Of a stretch of 64,000 nucleotides of DNA, positions 33,677-43,167 are shown piece after piece. The position numbers and the translations under genes were made by a program. A model generated the notes under the pieces. The model was not told the origin of the DNA and made no database searches. It was given only the letters and a program-made list of their open reading frames with translations. How positions within the stretch are numbered: the stretch's first letter is position 1; every line of letters begins with the position of its first letter. The DNA comes from Oscillospiraceae bacterium (GTDB lineage Bacteria; Bacillota; Clostridia; Oscillospirales; CAG-272). Where the stretch lies: positions 202,196-266,195 of the forward strand of contig SVRK01000001.1 in assembly GCA_015064855.1 (NCBI GenBank). The letters are read 5' to 3'.

Positions 33677-34594
33677 TTATTTCAAGAAACCGTTGACTAT
33701 TTGCTCCTCTGCCTCTTCCTCGGTTAGTCCTAGGGTCATAAGCTTCATTAGTTGCTCACCTGCAATTTTACCGATAGCCGCCTCGTGAATTAGGCTTGCA
33801 TCTATGTGGTTAGCTGTGATTTGAGGAATAGCACTAACTCTTGCCTTATCCATCAAAATTGCATCACATTCAGTATGCCCTGCACATTTATTATTGCCAT
33901 TAATATTTGAGTAAAACACCTGATAGGACTCGTCCTTTGCAACGGAACGAGAAATTACGTTTGCTGATGAATTCTCTCCATCCATATCAACAGTAAAATC
34001 GGTTTTTGCATATTGCTGTCCATGTGTCATTAAGCTCTCACGAATCACAAGCTTCGATTCATTTCCAAGCTTTGCAGTTGTATTACGCACAGTCGAGTCA
34101 ATACCCTTGATTTGTGTGGTTTCCATCTCCATATATCCACCATCATCTATGATAATAACAGTGGTTGGATTCATTACGTTTTCACCGGTACCCTCGCCCT
34201 TGCCATAATGACGCTCAACATACTTTATTTTTGCATTTTTGCCAACGTGGAATGTATGTATTCCGTCGTGGCTTGATTTTTGGTCGCCCGTATTGTGAAT
34301 GCCACAACCCGCTACAATAGTAACGTCGGCATTTTCGCCAATATAAAAGTCGTTATATACTAAATCGTCCAATCCTGTTTTAGTAATTATAACAGGAATA
34401 TGAACGCTTTCATTTTTAGTATTAGGCTTAATAATAATATCTATACCAGGCTTATCCTCTTTGGAAACTATGTCTATATTAGCTGTTGTGTTTCTAGCAC
34501 CGAGCTCACCATTAGCACGAATATTATATGCTCCCTCAGGAATTTCGTGCAAATCGGTTAGCTTTTCAAATAACCCCTTTTGTATTGTATCCAT
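33677..34594 (-). CDS. smsB: SufB/SufD-like scaffold of a minimal SUF (SMS) system
   Basis: Fe-S cluster scaffold subunit of 305 aa. It is a short SufBD-core protein: the beta-helical repeat region (DVTIVAGCGIHNTGDQ, KSSHDGIHTFHVGKNAKI) and the conserved end HIDASLIHEAAIGKI with GLTEEEAEEQIVNGFL. Canonical SufB is about 465 aa. Paired only with a SufC, and without SufD, SufS or SufU, it fits the two-gene minimal system described as SmsCB. Cys in GCGIH and NKCAGHTECDA are candidate ligands. It lies 13 bases after smsC. Confidence 0.93.
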   Translation of the reverse strand: MDTIQKGLFEKLTDLHEIPEGAYNIRANGELGARNTTANIDIVSKEDKPGIDIIIKPNTKNESVHIPVIITKTGLDDLVYNDFYIGENADVTIVAGCGIHNTGDQKSSHDGIHTFHVGKNAKIKYVERHYGKGEGTGENVMNPTTVIIIDDGGYMEMETTQIKGIDSTVRNTTAKLGNESKLVIRESLMTHGQQYAKTDFTVDMDGENSSANVISRSVAKDESYQVFYSNINGNNKCAGHTECDAILMDKARVSAIPQITANHIDASLIHEAAIGKIAGEQLMKLMTLGLTEEEAEEQIVNGFLK

Positions 34595-34607
34595 ACTCTT
34601 CTCCGTC

Positions 34608-35327
34608 TTAAAGTTTTACACATCCAAAGCCTGTATTTTCTCTATGCAATAAATCAGGCAATATTTCGTCTTTTTTACCGTAATTTTTGATTTCACCGTT
34701 TGCAATAACTACAATTTTGTCGGCAATATCAAGAATTTTTTCTTGGTGAGAAATAATAATAATAGAACCATTTGTTTTTTCGTGCATCTTCTCAAACACG
34801 CGAATAAGATTGTTAAAGCTCCACAAATCTATTCCCGCCTCAGGCTCGTCAAAAACAGAAAGCTTTGTTCCCCTTGCCATTATCATAGCAATTTCAATCC
34901 TTTTTAGCTCTCCGCCAGAGAGAGATGCATTTATTTCTCTATCGATATAATCTCTTGCGCAAAGACCAACCTCGGAAAGATAAGTGCACGCCTCGGAAAC
35001 ATTAAGTGTTCTTCCGGCTGCAAGCGTAATCAAATCACGAACGGTCAACCCCTTAAATCTAACAGGCTGTTGAAACGCAAAGCTAATACCCAATTTTGCT
35101 CTATCGGTAATTGACATATTTGTAATATCGACCCCATCAAACAAAATTTGTCCGGAGGTAACAGGATAAATACCTGCAATTACCTTTGCAAGCGTAGATT
35201 TACCACCGCCGTTAGGACCTGTTATAGCAACAAACCTGTCGTTTAGTGTTAGACTAACGTTTTTTAATATTTCTTTTTCTCCATCATCGTCAGAAACCTT
35301 GAATGAGACATTTTTAAGTTCTAGCAT
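34608..35327 (-). CDS. smsC: SufC-like ATPase of the minimal SUF (SMS) system
   Basis: ABC-type ATPase of 239 aa that powers Fe-S cluster assembly on the SmsB scaffold. Walker A is GPNGGGKST, the Q-loop is ISFAFQQPVRFKGL, the signature is LSGGELKRIEIA, Walker B is LSVFDEPEAGID and the switch His is in IIISHQE. The FAFQQP wording and the E-A-G-I-D end of Walker B are typical of SufC rather than transporters. It is the first gene of the string that continues through smsB, adhE, the kinase and metF-metH. Confidence 0.95.
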   Translation of the reverse strand: MLELKNVSFKVSDDDGEKEILKNVSLTLNDRFVAITGPNGGGKSTLAKVIAGIYPVTSGQILFDGVDITNMSITDRAKLGISFAFQQPVRFKGLTVRDLITLAAGRTLNVSEACTYLSEVGLCARDYIDREINASLSGGELKRIEIAMIMARGTKLSVFDEPEAGIDLWSFNNLIRVFEKMHEKTNGSIIIISHQEKILDIADKIVVIANGEIKNYGKKDEILPDLLHRENTGFGCVKL

Positions 35328-35358
35328 ATTTTCCCTCTTTGATATTATTACTCAATAT

Positions 35359-35387
35359 ATTCTAACATAATTATTTATTAATGTGAA
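35359..35387 (-). promoter_or_regulatory. Promoter of the smsC operon
   Basis: Minus strand TTCACA (35382-35387), 17-bp spacer, TAGAAT (35359-35364), with an extended TG before the -10. No Rrf2/IscR-type operator is evident. Confidence 0.65.
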
Positions 35388-35475
35388 GAGTTTTTTATTA
35401 TTTTGTTATATTTCTATCTTTTGCTCAATATTATGTCTAAAAATGCATTTTTAATAGTTAAAATAACAAATAAAA

Positions 35476-35497
35476 AACGCACCGATATTGGTGCGTT
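35476..35497 (-). terminator. Terminator of the rplU-prp-rpmA operon
   Basis: AACGCACC (35476-35483), GATATT loop and GGTGCGTT (35490-35497), with a T-run on the minus strand after the stem. Confidence 0.88.
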
Positions 35498-35510
35498 CTT
35501 TATTTAGTAC

Positions 35511-35786
35511 TTATGCGATAACGTTTACACGCTTTTTGTCCTTTGTGAGGTGGTCAAACTTAACTGTACCATCTACAAGTGCAAAAAGTGTATCGTCTTT
35601 TCCGATACCTACGTTTGTACCGGGATGAATTTTTGTTCCTCTTTGTCTAACAATGATATTACCAGCAAGTACGTGTGCTCCGTCTGCCTTCTTAACGCCT
35701 AAGCGTTTAGATTCACTGTCACGACCGTTCTTTGTAGAACCAACACCTTTTTTGTGTGCGAAGAACTGTAAACCAAGTCTTAACAT
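35511..35786 (-). CDS. rpmA: Ribosomal protein L27 with cleavable N-terminal extension
   Basis: Large-subunit ribosomal protein of 91 aa. It starts [19 protein letters not shown]; the first nine residues end in the LGLQFF motif that Prp protease removes in Firmicutes so that the mature N terminus AHKKG can reach the peptidyl-transferase centre. The remainder ([31 protein letters not shown]) is standard L27. GGAGGAAC precedes the ATG. The matching Prp gene lies directly upstream. Confidence 0.97.
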   Translation of the reverse strand: MLRLGLQFFAHKKGVGSTKNGRDSESKRLGVKKADGAHVLAGNIIVRQRGTKIHPGTNVGIGKDDTLFALVDGTVKFDHLTKDKKRVNVIA

Positions 35787-35813
35787 TATATGTTCCTCCG
35801 TTAAATTTTACGT

Positions 35814-36182
35814 TTATTTGTTACCTTCATATTCTTTTTCGATTACCTCTACTTCCAAGTAATCGTAGTACTCTTCTACCAAATCATTTAATTGGTAGTA
35901 ATACGCCATAATAAGACCAGAGATAGCATATCTCTTTTTCTCGTCCTTCTCCAGGTTAGGTAACGCACCGGGAGCAGCTAGGCGTACGTTTGCGGTTTCT
36001 TCATCAATATCATAATTTGCTTCTGAGGAATAAGCAACCTCTATTGCGTTGATAACAAGCATTGTCATTGCTGAAATTGCCGAGCAAAGAATATCTTCTC
36101 CACTGCTTGCAAATCCACTGTGACCTTGTTCCTCAAATCCCCAAAAAACACCGTTTGATTTGAAAAATACGACTTTAGTCAT
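35814..36182 (-). CDS. prp: Ribosomal-processing cysteine protease Prp
   Basis: Cysteine protease of 122 aa that trims the N-terminal extension of L27. The active-site block is [20 protein letters not shown], with the catalytic His and Cys. Its place between rplU and rpmA is the standard Firmicutes arrangement, and the substrate motif LGLQFF is present in the downstream L27, so protease and substrate agree. Confidence 0.95.
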   Translation of the reverse strand: MTKVVFFKSNGVFWGFEEQGHSGFASSGEDILCSAISAMTMLVINAIEVAYSSEANYDIDEETANVRLAAPGALPNLEKDEKKRYAISGLIMAYYYQLNDLVEEYYDYLEVEVIEKEYEGNK

Positions 36183-36196
36183 ATAATTTCTCCGAA

Positions 36197-36508
36197 TTAA
36201 CCAACAATCTTTTCGATTTGTACTTTTGTATAAGGTTGTCTATGACCGATCTTCTTCTTCTCGTTCTTCTTTGCCTTATACTTCATAACGTAAATTTTCT
36301 TAGCTTTACCGTTACGAACAACCTTTGCTGTTACGGAAGCACCGGAAACATATGGAGCGCCTGCAACGAAACCGTCGTTATTTGATACAGCAAGAACTTG
36401 ATCAAAAACAACCTCATCGCCTTCGTTTGCTCCAAGCTTTTCAACGAAGATAACGTCTCCTTCGTTTACTTTGTACTGCTTTCCGCCTGTTAAAATAATT
36501 GCGAACAC
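36197..36508 (-). CDS. rplU: Ribosomal protein L21
   Basis: Large-subunit protein of 103 aa, starting with the GTG at 36508 ([18 protein letters not shown]). An in-frame GTG nine bases upstream lies inside the ribosome binding site GAGAGGTG and is rejected; the chosen start gives the normal L21 length. The C-terminal [17 protein letters not shown] is diagnostic. It is the first gene of the rplU-prp-rpmA operon, preceded by an L21-type leader. Confidence 0.96.
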   Translation of the reverse strand: MFAIILTGGKQYKVNEGDVIFVEKLGANEGDEVVFDQVLAVSNNDGFVAGAPYVSGASVTAKVVRNGKAKKIYVMKYKAKKNEKKKIGHRQPYTKVQIEKIVG

Positions 36509-36593
36509 GAAAAGCACCTCTCTTTCACCAGAACTCGCTAAGCTGGGTAAGTGTCACCACTATTTGAGACCATCAGCATTATGCGGCGTAACA
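36509..36593 (-). promoter_or_regulatory. Putative L21 ribosomal-protein leader
   Basis: The untranslated leader of rplU contains GCTGATGGTCTCA, GGTGACACTTACCCAGC and GAGTTCTGGTGAAAGAGAGG in order. This resembles, from memory, the conserved Firmicutes L21 leader, through which L21 is thought to regulate its operon. CTTACCCAGCTTAGCGAGTT can form part of the structure. A covariance-model search would settle it. Confidence 0.7.
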
Positions 36594-36622
36594 ATTCTAA
36601 CACAACAAGTGTTTGTTGTCAA
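36594..36622 (-). promoter_or_regulatory. Promoter of the rplU operon
   Basis: Minus strand TTGACA (36617-36622), 17-bp spacer, TAGAAT (36594-36599). Confidence 0.78.
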
Positions 36623-36651
36623 TAGTTTTTTTGAAAAAATTAGTATATATA

Positions 36652-37380
36652 TTATTTTCTTCTTCCATTTATACGCGAAACAATCATTAAAAGTCTTAAA
36701 AGCTGTGCTAGCGAAACCGCAAGTGCGGCAACGTATGTCATAGCCGCAGCGCTTAAAACCTTTTTAACAATCGGCACCTCATCATCTGTTAGCATATAGG
36801 TGTTTTCGAGTGCCTTTACTGCTCTTTTGCTTGCGTTGAACTCAACAGGTAAAGTCACTAATTGGAAAAACACACAAAACGAAAATAAGACAACTCCCCC
36901 AATAGCAAAATACATTCCAACCTCGGACTGTACACTACCAAATGCGGATAATAATGTACCTACAAGAATAAGAGGAATTGCAAGCCTTGAGCCTATATTT
37001 GTTACAGGAATAATTGCTTGTCTAACTTTTATTGGAGCATACTTTTCAGCGTGCTGAATTGCATGCCCTGCCTCATGCATTGCAACACCTATTGCGGCAG
37101 GAGATGTATTATCGTAGGTTGAAGCTGAAAGACGAATAACATTTGCCCTTGGGTCGTAATGGTCCGTCAAATTGCCACCTATCCTCTCAATTTGAACGTG
37201 AGAAAGTCCGTTTTCGTCAAGCATTCTTCTTGCCGCACGAGCACCAGTTATACCATAATGAGATTTAACCTTTTCGTACTTTTTGAATGTTGAATTAACC
37301 TTTAGACTAGCCCAAAGCGAAAACAAAATTGCTGGAAAAACAAGAATTAAATATGTCCAGTCAACATAATAAAAAAACAT
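36652..37380 (-). CDS. YugP-family membrane zinc metallopeptidase
   Basis: Membrane protein of 242 aa. An N-terminal span is followed by a soluble stretch with the zinc motif HEAGH in GVAMHEAGHAIQHAE, then three more membrane segments (IPLILVGTLLSAFG; FAIGGVVLFSFCVFF; MTYVAALAVSLAQLLRLL). The ALENTYMLTDDEVP block near the C terminus is typical of the YugP family. The physiological substrate is unknown. It is transcribed from its own promoter, downstream of the beta-galactosidase gene's terminator side but on the same strand. Confidence 0.9.
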   Translation of the reverse strand: MFFYYVDWTYLILVFPAILFSLWASLKVNSTFKKYEKVKSHYGITGARAARRMLDENGLSHVQIERIGGNLTDHYDPRANVIRLSASTYDNTSPAAIGVAMHEAGHAIQHAEKYAPIKVRQAIIPVTNIGSRLAIPLILVGTLLSAFGSVQSEVGMYFAIGGVVLFSFCVFFQLVTLPVEFNASKRAVKALENTYMLTDDEVPIVKKVLSAAAMTYVAALAVSLAQLLRLLMIVSRINGRRK

Positions 37381-37398
37381 TTTATCACCTCAAAATTA

Positions 37399-37427
37399 AT
37401 TTTAACATATTAACACAGTTTATGCAA
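37399..37427 (-). promoter_or_regulatory. Promoter of the zinc metallopeptidase gene
   Basis: Minus strand TTGCAT (37422-37427), 17-bp spacer, TAAAAT (37399-37404). Confidence 0.65.
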
Positions 37428-37444
37428 GTGAATTTTATGTGAAA

Positions 37445-37468
37445 AGCCCCGAGATAATTCCCGAGGCT
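37445..37468 (-). terminator. Terminator of the beta-galactosidase gene
   Basis: On the minus strand AGCCTCGGG and CTCGGGGCT form a 9-bp stem with two G-T pairs and a 6-nt loop, then TTTT. Confidence 0.82.
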
Positions 37469-37474
37469 CTATCT

Positions 37475-40321
<2,847 letters not shown>

Positions 40322-40338
40322 CTAAAATTACTGCTATA

Positions 40339-40368
40339 ATTTTACCATATTTTAGGTTTAAAAGTCAA
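40339..40368 (-). promoter_or_regulatory. Promoter of the beta-galactosidase gene
   Basis: Minus strand TTGACT (40363-40368), 18-bp spacer, TAAAAT (40339-40344). It stands back to back with the SDR promoter. Confidence 0.65.
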
Positions 40369-40376
40369 CAAATATC

Positions 40377-40405
40377 TTTACTTTTTGTGCGTAGTATGGT
40401 AAAAT
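40377..40405 (+). promoter_or_regulatory. Promoter of the SDR gene
   Basis: TTTACT at 40377-40382, 17-bp spacer, TAAAAT at 40400-40405, with TG one base before the -10. Confidence 0.6.
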
Positions 40406-40435
40406 AAAACAAGTAATCCTTGAAAGGAGATTTTT

Positions 40436-41152
40436 ATGAAAACAGTTTTTATAACAGGCGGTAGTCGTGGTATTGGTGCCGAGGCTGTACGCACTTTCAA
40501 AAATAAAGGCTACAATGTTGCTTTTACCTATTATAAATCAGGTGAACAAGCACTATGTTTAGCTAAAGAAACAGGTGCGCTTGCTGTTTTCTGTGATGTT
40601 TCCAATAGCGAAGCTGTTAATTCCGCTATTGATGTTGTCAAGGAATCATTTGGAAGCGTTGATATTTTAATAAATAATGCAGGGATTGACGAGTTTTCTC
40701 TCTTTACCGACATAACGGATGAAATGTGGCATAGAATGATTGATACAAACCTTTCAAGCGCATTTTATACTTCTCGCGCTGTACTCCCTGATATGATTAA
40801 CAAAAAAGACGGTGTCATTATCAATATTTCCTCTATGTGGGGCGAGGTTGGTGCATCATGTGAGGTTCACTACTCCGTTTCAAAGGCAGGGCTAATAGGA
40901 CTTACAAAAGCACTTGCCAAAGAGGTTGGACCTTCTGGTATAAGAGTAAACTGCATAACTCCCGGTGTTATTGACACAGATATGAACAAAACTCTGTCGG
41001 AAGAGGACATAGAACAACTAAAATTAGACACTCCCCTCGGCAAAATTGGCAAAACCCAAGATATCGTTAATGCAATTTTGTTCTTGGCTGATAACTCTTC
41101 TCACTTTATTACCGGACAAGTTTTAGGTGTAAACGGTGGCTATATCATATAA
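40436..41152 (+). CDS. SDR-family oxidoreductase, FabG-like
   Basis: Classical short-chain dehydrogenase of 238 aa. NADP(H)-binding is shown by TGGSRGIGAEA; LINNAGID marks the core strand; the catalytic Ser, Tyr and Lys appear in NISSMWGE and VHYSVSKAGLIG; the C terminus has RVNCITPGVIDTDM and LGVNGGYI. The wording fits 3-oxoacyl-ACP reductase, but stand-alone Firmicutes copies include the elongation factor P 5-aminopentanone reductase (YmfI) and other enzymes, and no fatty-acid genes are nearby. GAAAGGAG precedes the ATG. Confidence 0.9.
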   Translation: MKTVFITGGSRGIGAEAVRTFKNKGYNVAFTYYKSGEQALCLAKETGALAVFCDVSNSEAVNSAIDVVKESFGSVDILINNAGIDEFSLFTDITDEMWHRMIDTNLSSAFYTSRAVLPDMINKKDGVIINISSMWGEVGASCEVHYSVSKAGLIGLTKALAKEVGPSGIRVNCITPGVIDTDMNKTLSEEDIEQLKLDTPLGKIGKTQDIVNAILFLADNSSHFITGQVLGVNGGYII

Positions 41153-41153
41153 A

Positions 41154-41181
41154 AAAATCGCAAGCATTTGCTTGCGATTTT
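41154..41181. terminator. Bidirectional terminator after the SDR gene
   Basis: AAAATCGCAAGC (41154-41165), ATTT loop and GCTTGCGATTTT (41170-41181): a perfect 12-bp stem with A and T runs on either side. Confidence 0.92.
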
Positions 41182-41637
41182 TTATCTTTTTCTTAACATA
41201 TCATTGCGAAGCGATGCGTTTCCTCTACCGTACAAATCAACCCTTCCTTGGGTTTTATCTTTTGATTTTTCTGTTATATTAAAATAGTTAAATCTTTCCC
41301 CCGTATATGATAGCTCGCCCTTATCATAAAAGCTTACATTTTTGTATTCGCTATTAGAAACCTTAAATTCAATTTTTTCCTTATCGTCTATTAAAAACGT
41401 TATATAATAGTGGTTCGCTACAGAACCTTCGGCGTAAGCACAGCTTTCCTGTCTTTTATCAACTGCCTGTGCGTTTTTAAGATATGTTTTTTTGCTTCTG
41501 CCAGTTTGTATATTTGGAAAGAAAACCATTTTCAAAACGAAAAATATTAATAGTCCAACAATGACCAAAGGAAATGCAATTATTGCTATCCACACCAAAA
41601 CGCCAATTATTTTAAAAATAACTTCAACTTCCATCAT
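41182..41637 (-). CDS. DUF2500-like membrane protein (second of a tandem pair)
   Basis: A 151-aa protein with one long N-terminal hydrophobic segment (residues about 8-40) and a soluble domain with AVDKRQESC, HYYITFLIDDKEKIEFKV, SEYKNVSFYDKGELSYTGE. This layout of Tyr-Phe-rich strands ending in G-L-Y-G resembles DUF2500 (from memory). Function unknown. It is paralogous to the gene upstream, whose stop overlaps this start by four bases, so the pair probably arose by duplication and is translated together. Confidence 0.75.
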   Translation of the reverse strand: MMEVEVIFKIIGVLVWIAIIAFPLVIVGLLIFFVLKMVFFPNIQTGRSKKTYLKNAQAVDKRQESCAYAEGSVANHYYITFLIDDKEKIEFKVSNSEYKNVSFYDKGELSYTGERFNYFNITEKSKDKTQGRVDLYGRGNASLRNDMLRKR

Positions 41638-42107
41638 TCTTCTCTTTTCTTTTGAGCGAGCTCATTAAGTGAAGAACGCATTGTGCTGGCGACATGCTTG
41701 GTTTCGCCTTTACTTTTTTCGGTTGACTTTTCAAGCACTTTTAGATCAAGCAATTTTTCGCCCTTATGTGTTAATTCCACCTTATCCATATAGTCAAGAC
41801 TTTTATATTCGCTTTTAGTTGTTTTCAGTTCAATTTTTTCATTTTCTCCAAATGTGAATGTAACAAAATATAGACTATACATTCCTGTGGGATTATGCAT
41901 AACCTCTTCTCTTTTTCCAAGAACACTTGCAATTACTGTTTGTGTTTGCTTTTTTCTTCCGCTAAAAAATGCAGGGAGAAAAAAGATTTTTATTAACAGA
42001 ACTAATCCTACAACTATTACAGCTATTGGCATTCCGAATATAAAAATAAACTTTAAAATTTCGAATATGAAATCATAAAAATCAGCAATGAATGAAGAAA
42101 AAAGCAT
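41634..42107 (-). CDS. DUF2500-like membrane protein (first of a tandem pair)
   Basis: A 157-aa paralogue of the next gene. Hydrophobic residues 12-50 anchor it; the soluble part reads VIASVLGKREEV, MYSLYFVTFTFGENEKIEL, SEYKSLDYMDKVELTHKGEK, the same strand pattern as its partner. The C-terminal tail is charged (STEKSKGETKH, ELAQKKREE). Function unknown. It is expressed from a perfect consensus promoter. Confidence 0.75.
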   Translation of the reverse strand: MLFSSFIADFYDFIFEILKFIFIFGMPIAVIVVGLVLLIKIFFLPAFFSGRKKQTQTVIASVLGKREEVMHNPTGMYSLYFVTFTFGENEKIELKTTKSEYKSLDYMDKVELTHKGEKLLDLKVLEKSTEKSKGETKHVASTMRSSLNELAQKKREE

Positions 42108-42137
42108 TTTAATAATCTCCTTTTTGTTTCTATAAAT

Positions 42138-42166
42138 ATTATATCATATTTAAAATTTGTTGTCAA
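42138..42166 (-). promoter_or_regulatory. Perfect consensus promoter of the DUF2500-like pair
   Basis: Minus strand TTGACA (42161-42166), 17-bp spacer, TATAAT (42138-42143). Both hexamers are consensus. Confidence 0.82.
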
Positions 42167-42190
42167 TATGTGGACAGGCGTAACAAAAAA

Positions 42191-42236
42191 AAAGACACCC
42201 AAGCTTAATTTGTATACACAAGACTTGAGTGTCTTT
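42191..42236 (-). terminator. Terminator of the DUF4349 lipoprotein gene
   Basis: On the minus strand AAAGACACTCAAG pairs with CTTGGGTGTCTTT around a 20-nt loop with a single mismatch, then a long T-run. Confidence 0.85.
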
Positions 42237-42250
42237 TTTTATTTTTTTCT

Positions 42251-43036
42251 TTAAATTCTTTTGTTTTTCTTCTTTTTAACAATTATTACAGCAATTACCA
42301 CACAAACTCCCATGCAAATAATAGTTTCTGGAGCAATAAATAGTATGATAGTTAATATTATCCAACCAAATCCTGTAGTATCATCTTCAATTTCTTGCTC
42401 AACAGTTAGAGAAATTGTACTATAAGCGATTCTTCCATCATAGCTATTTAATTGGCGCTGATAAGATTCTATCTCTATATTAAGCTCATTGATTTCTTTT
42501 CTAATTTCAAGCATAGTGCTAATGCTATCTGCCTTTTCAAGCATTGCATTTAAAGCTTCTCTTTCTGCTTTTAACGTTGCAAGTCTGCCCTCAATATCAG
42601 TATAGCTTTCTGTTACGTCTACAACCTCATGACTGCTATTTACAACTGTTCCATTTAAAGCAGTTGCTTTTTTCATAGCTTCATAATTTTCGCTTGGAAC
42701 GCGAATTGTAAGCACCGCTCGTTTTAAAGATTCAGAACTAGTTTCGTTAGCTGAAGATATATATCCTCCCAATTCAACTATTTTAGTTTCCAAATCACCA
42801 ATATATTTGTTATAATCGTCTGTTTCAACATTAATTTTTGCTTGATATATCAATTTTAAGTCCTTTAAATCTTCAGGTACCGTACCACCGCCAATCATAG
42901 AACCGTTTTCCGCATCATAGTTAACGTCTCCACCGGAGCTACCGCACGCAACAAAACTAAATGTAACTAAAGAAAGCAATAAAACAGTAATTAATATTCT
43001 TTTGAAATTCTTGCTTTTTATTAAGTTTTTTTCCAT
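42251..43036 (-). CDS. DUF4349 lipoprotein
   Basis: Surface lipoprotein of 261 aa. A signal peptide ends in the lipobox SFVAC. Next is the DUF4349 core (LIYQAKINVETDDYNKYIGD, LGGYISSANE, RAVLTIRVPSENYEAM), a helical coiled-coil region (RLATLKAEREALNAMLEKA; MLEIRKEINELNIEIESYQ) and a C-terminal membrane span with a basic tail (IVKKKKNKRI). Lipid anchor and C-terminal span together tether both ends. The family has no established function. It is transcribed alone. Confidence 0.88.
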   Translation of the reverse strand: MEKNLIKSKNFKRILITVLLLSLVTFSFVACGSSGGDVNYDAENGSMIGGGTVPEDLKDLKLIYQAKINVETDDYNKYIGDLETKIVELGGYISSANETSSESLKRAVLTIRVPSENYEAMKKATALNGTVVNSSHEVVDVTESYTDIEGRLATLKAEREALNAMLEKADSISTMLEIRKEINELNIEIESYQRQLNSYDGRIAYSTISLTVEQEIEDDTTGFGWIILTIILFIAPETIICMGVCVVIAVIIVKKKKNKRI

Positions 43037-43067
43037 AAAGCCACCACCTTATTATTTCTTTAATTAT

Positions 43068-43096
43068 ATTTTATCATTTATAATTTATATTGTCAA
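43068..43096 (-). promoter_or_regulatory. Promoter of the DUF4349 gene
   Basis: Minus strand TTGACA (43091-43096), 17-bp spacer, TAAAAT (43068-43073). Confidence 0.78.
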
Positions 43097-43131
43097 CATA
43101 TGCATGTATAATTTTACTCTTATAATTATAA

Positions 43132-43158
43132 AAACCGACCTGAAATTCAGGTCGGTTT
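43132..43158 (-). terminator. Terminator of the hydrogenase operon
   Basis: AAACCGACCTG (43132-43142), AAATT loop and CAGGTCGGTTT (43148-43158), a perfect 11-bp stem; on the minus strand it ends the operon after hydA. Confidence 0.9.
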
Positions 43159-43167
43159 CGTTTTTAA

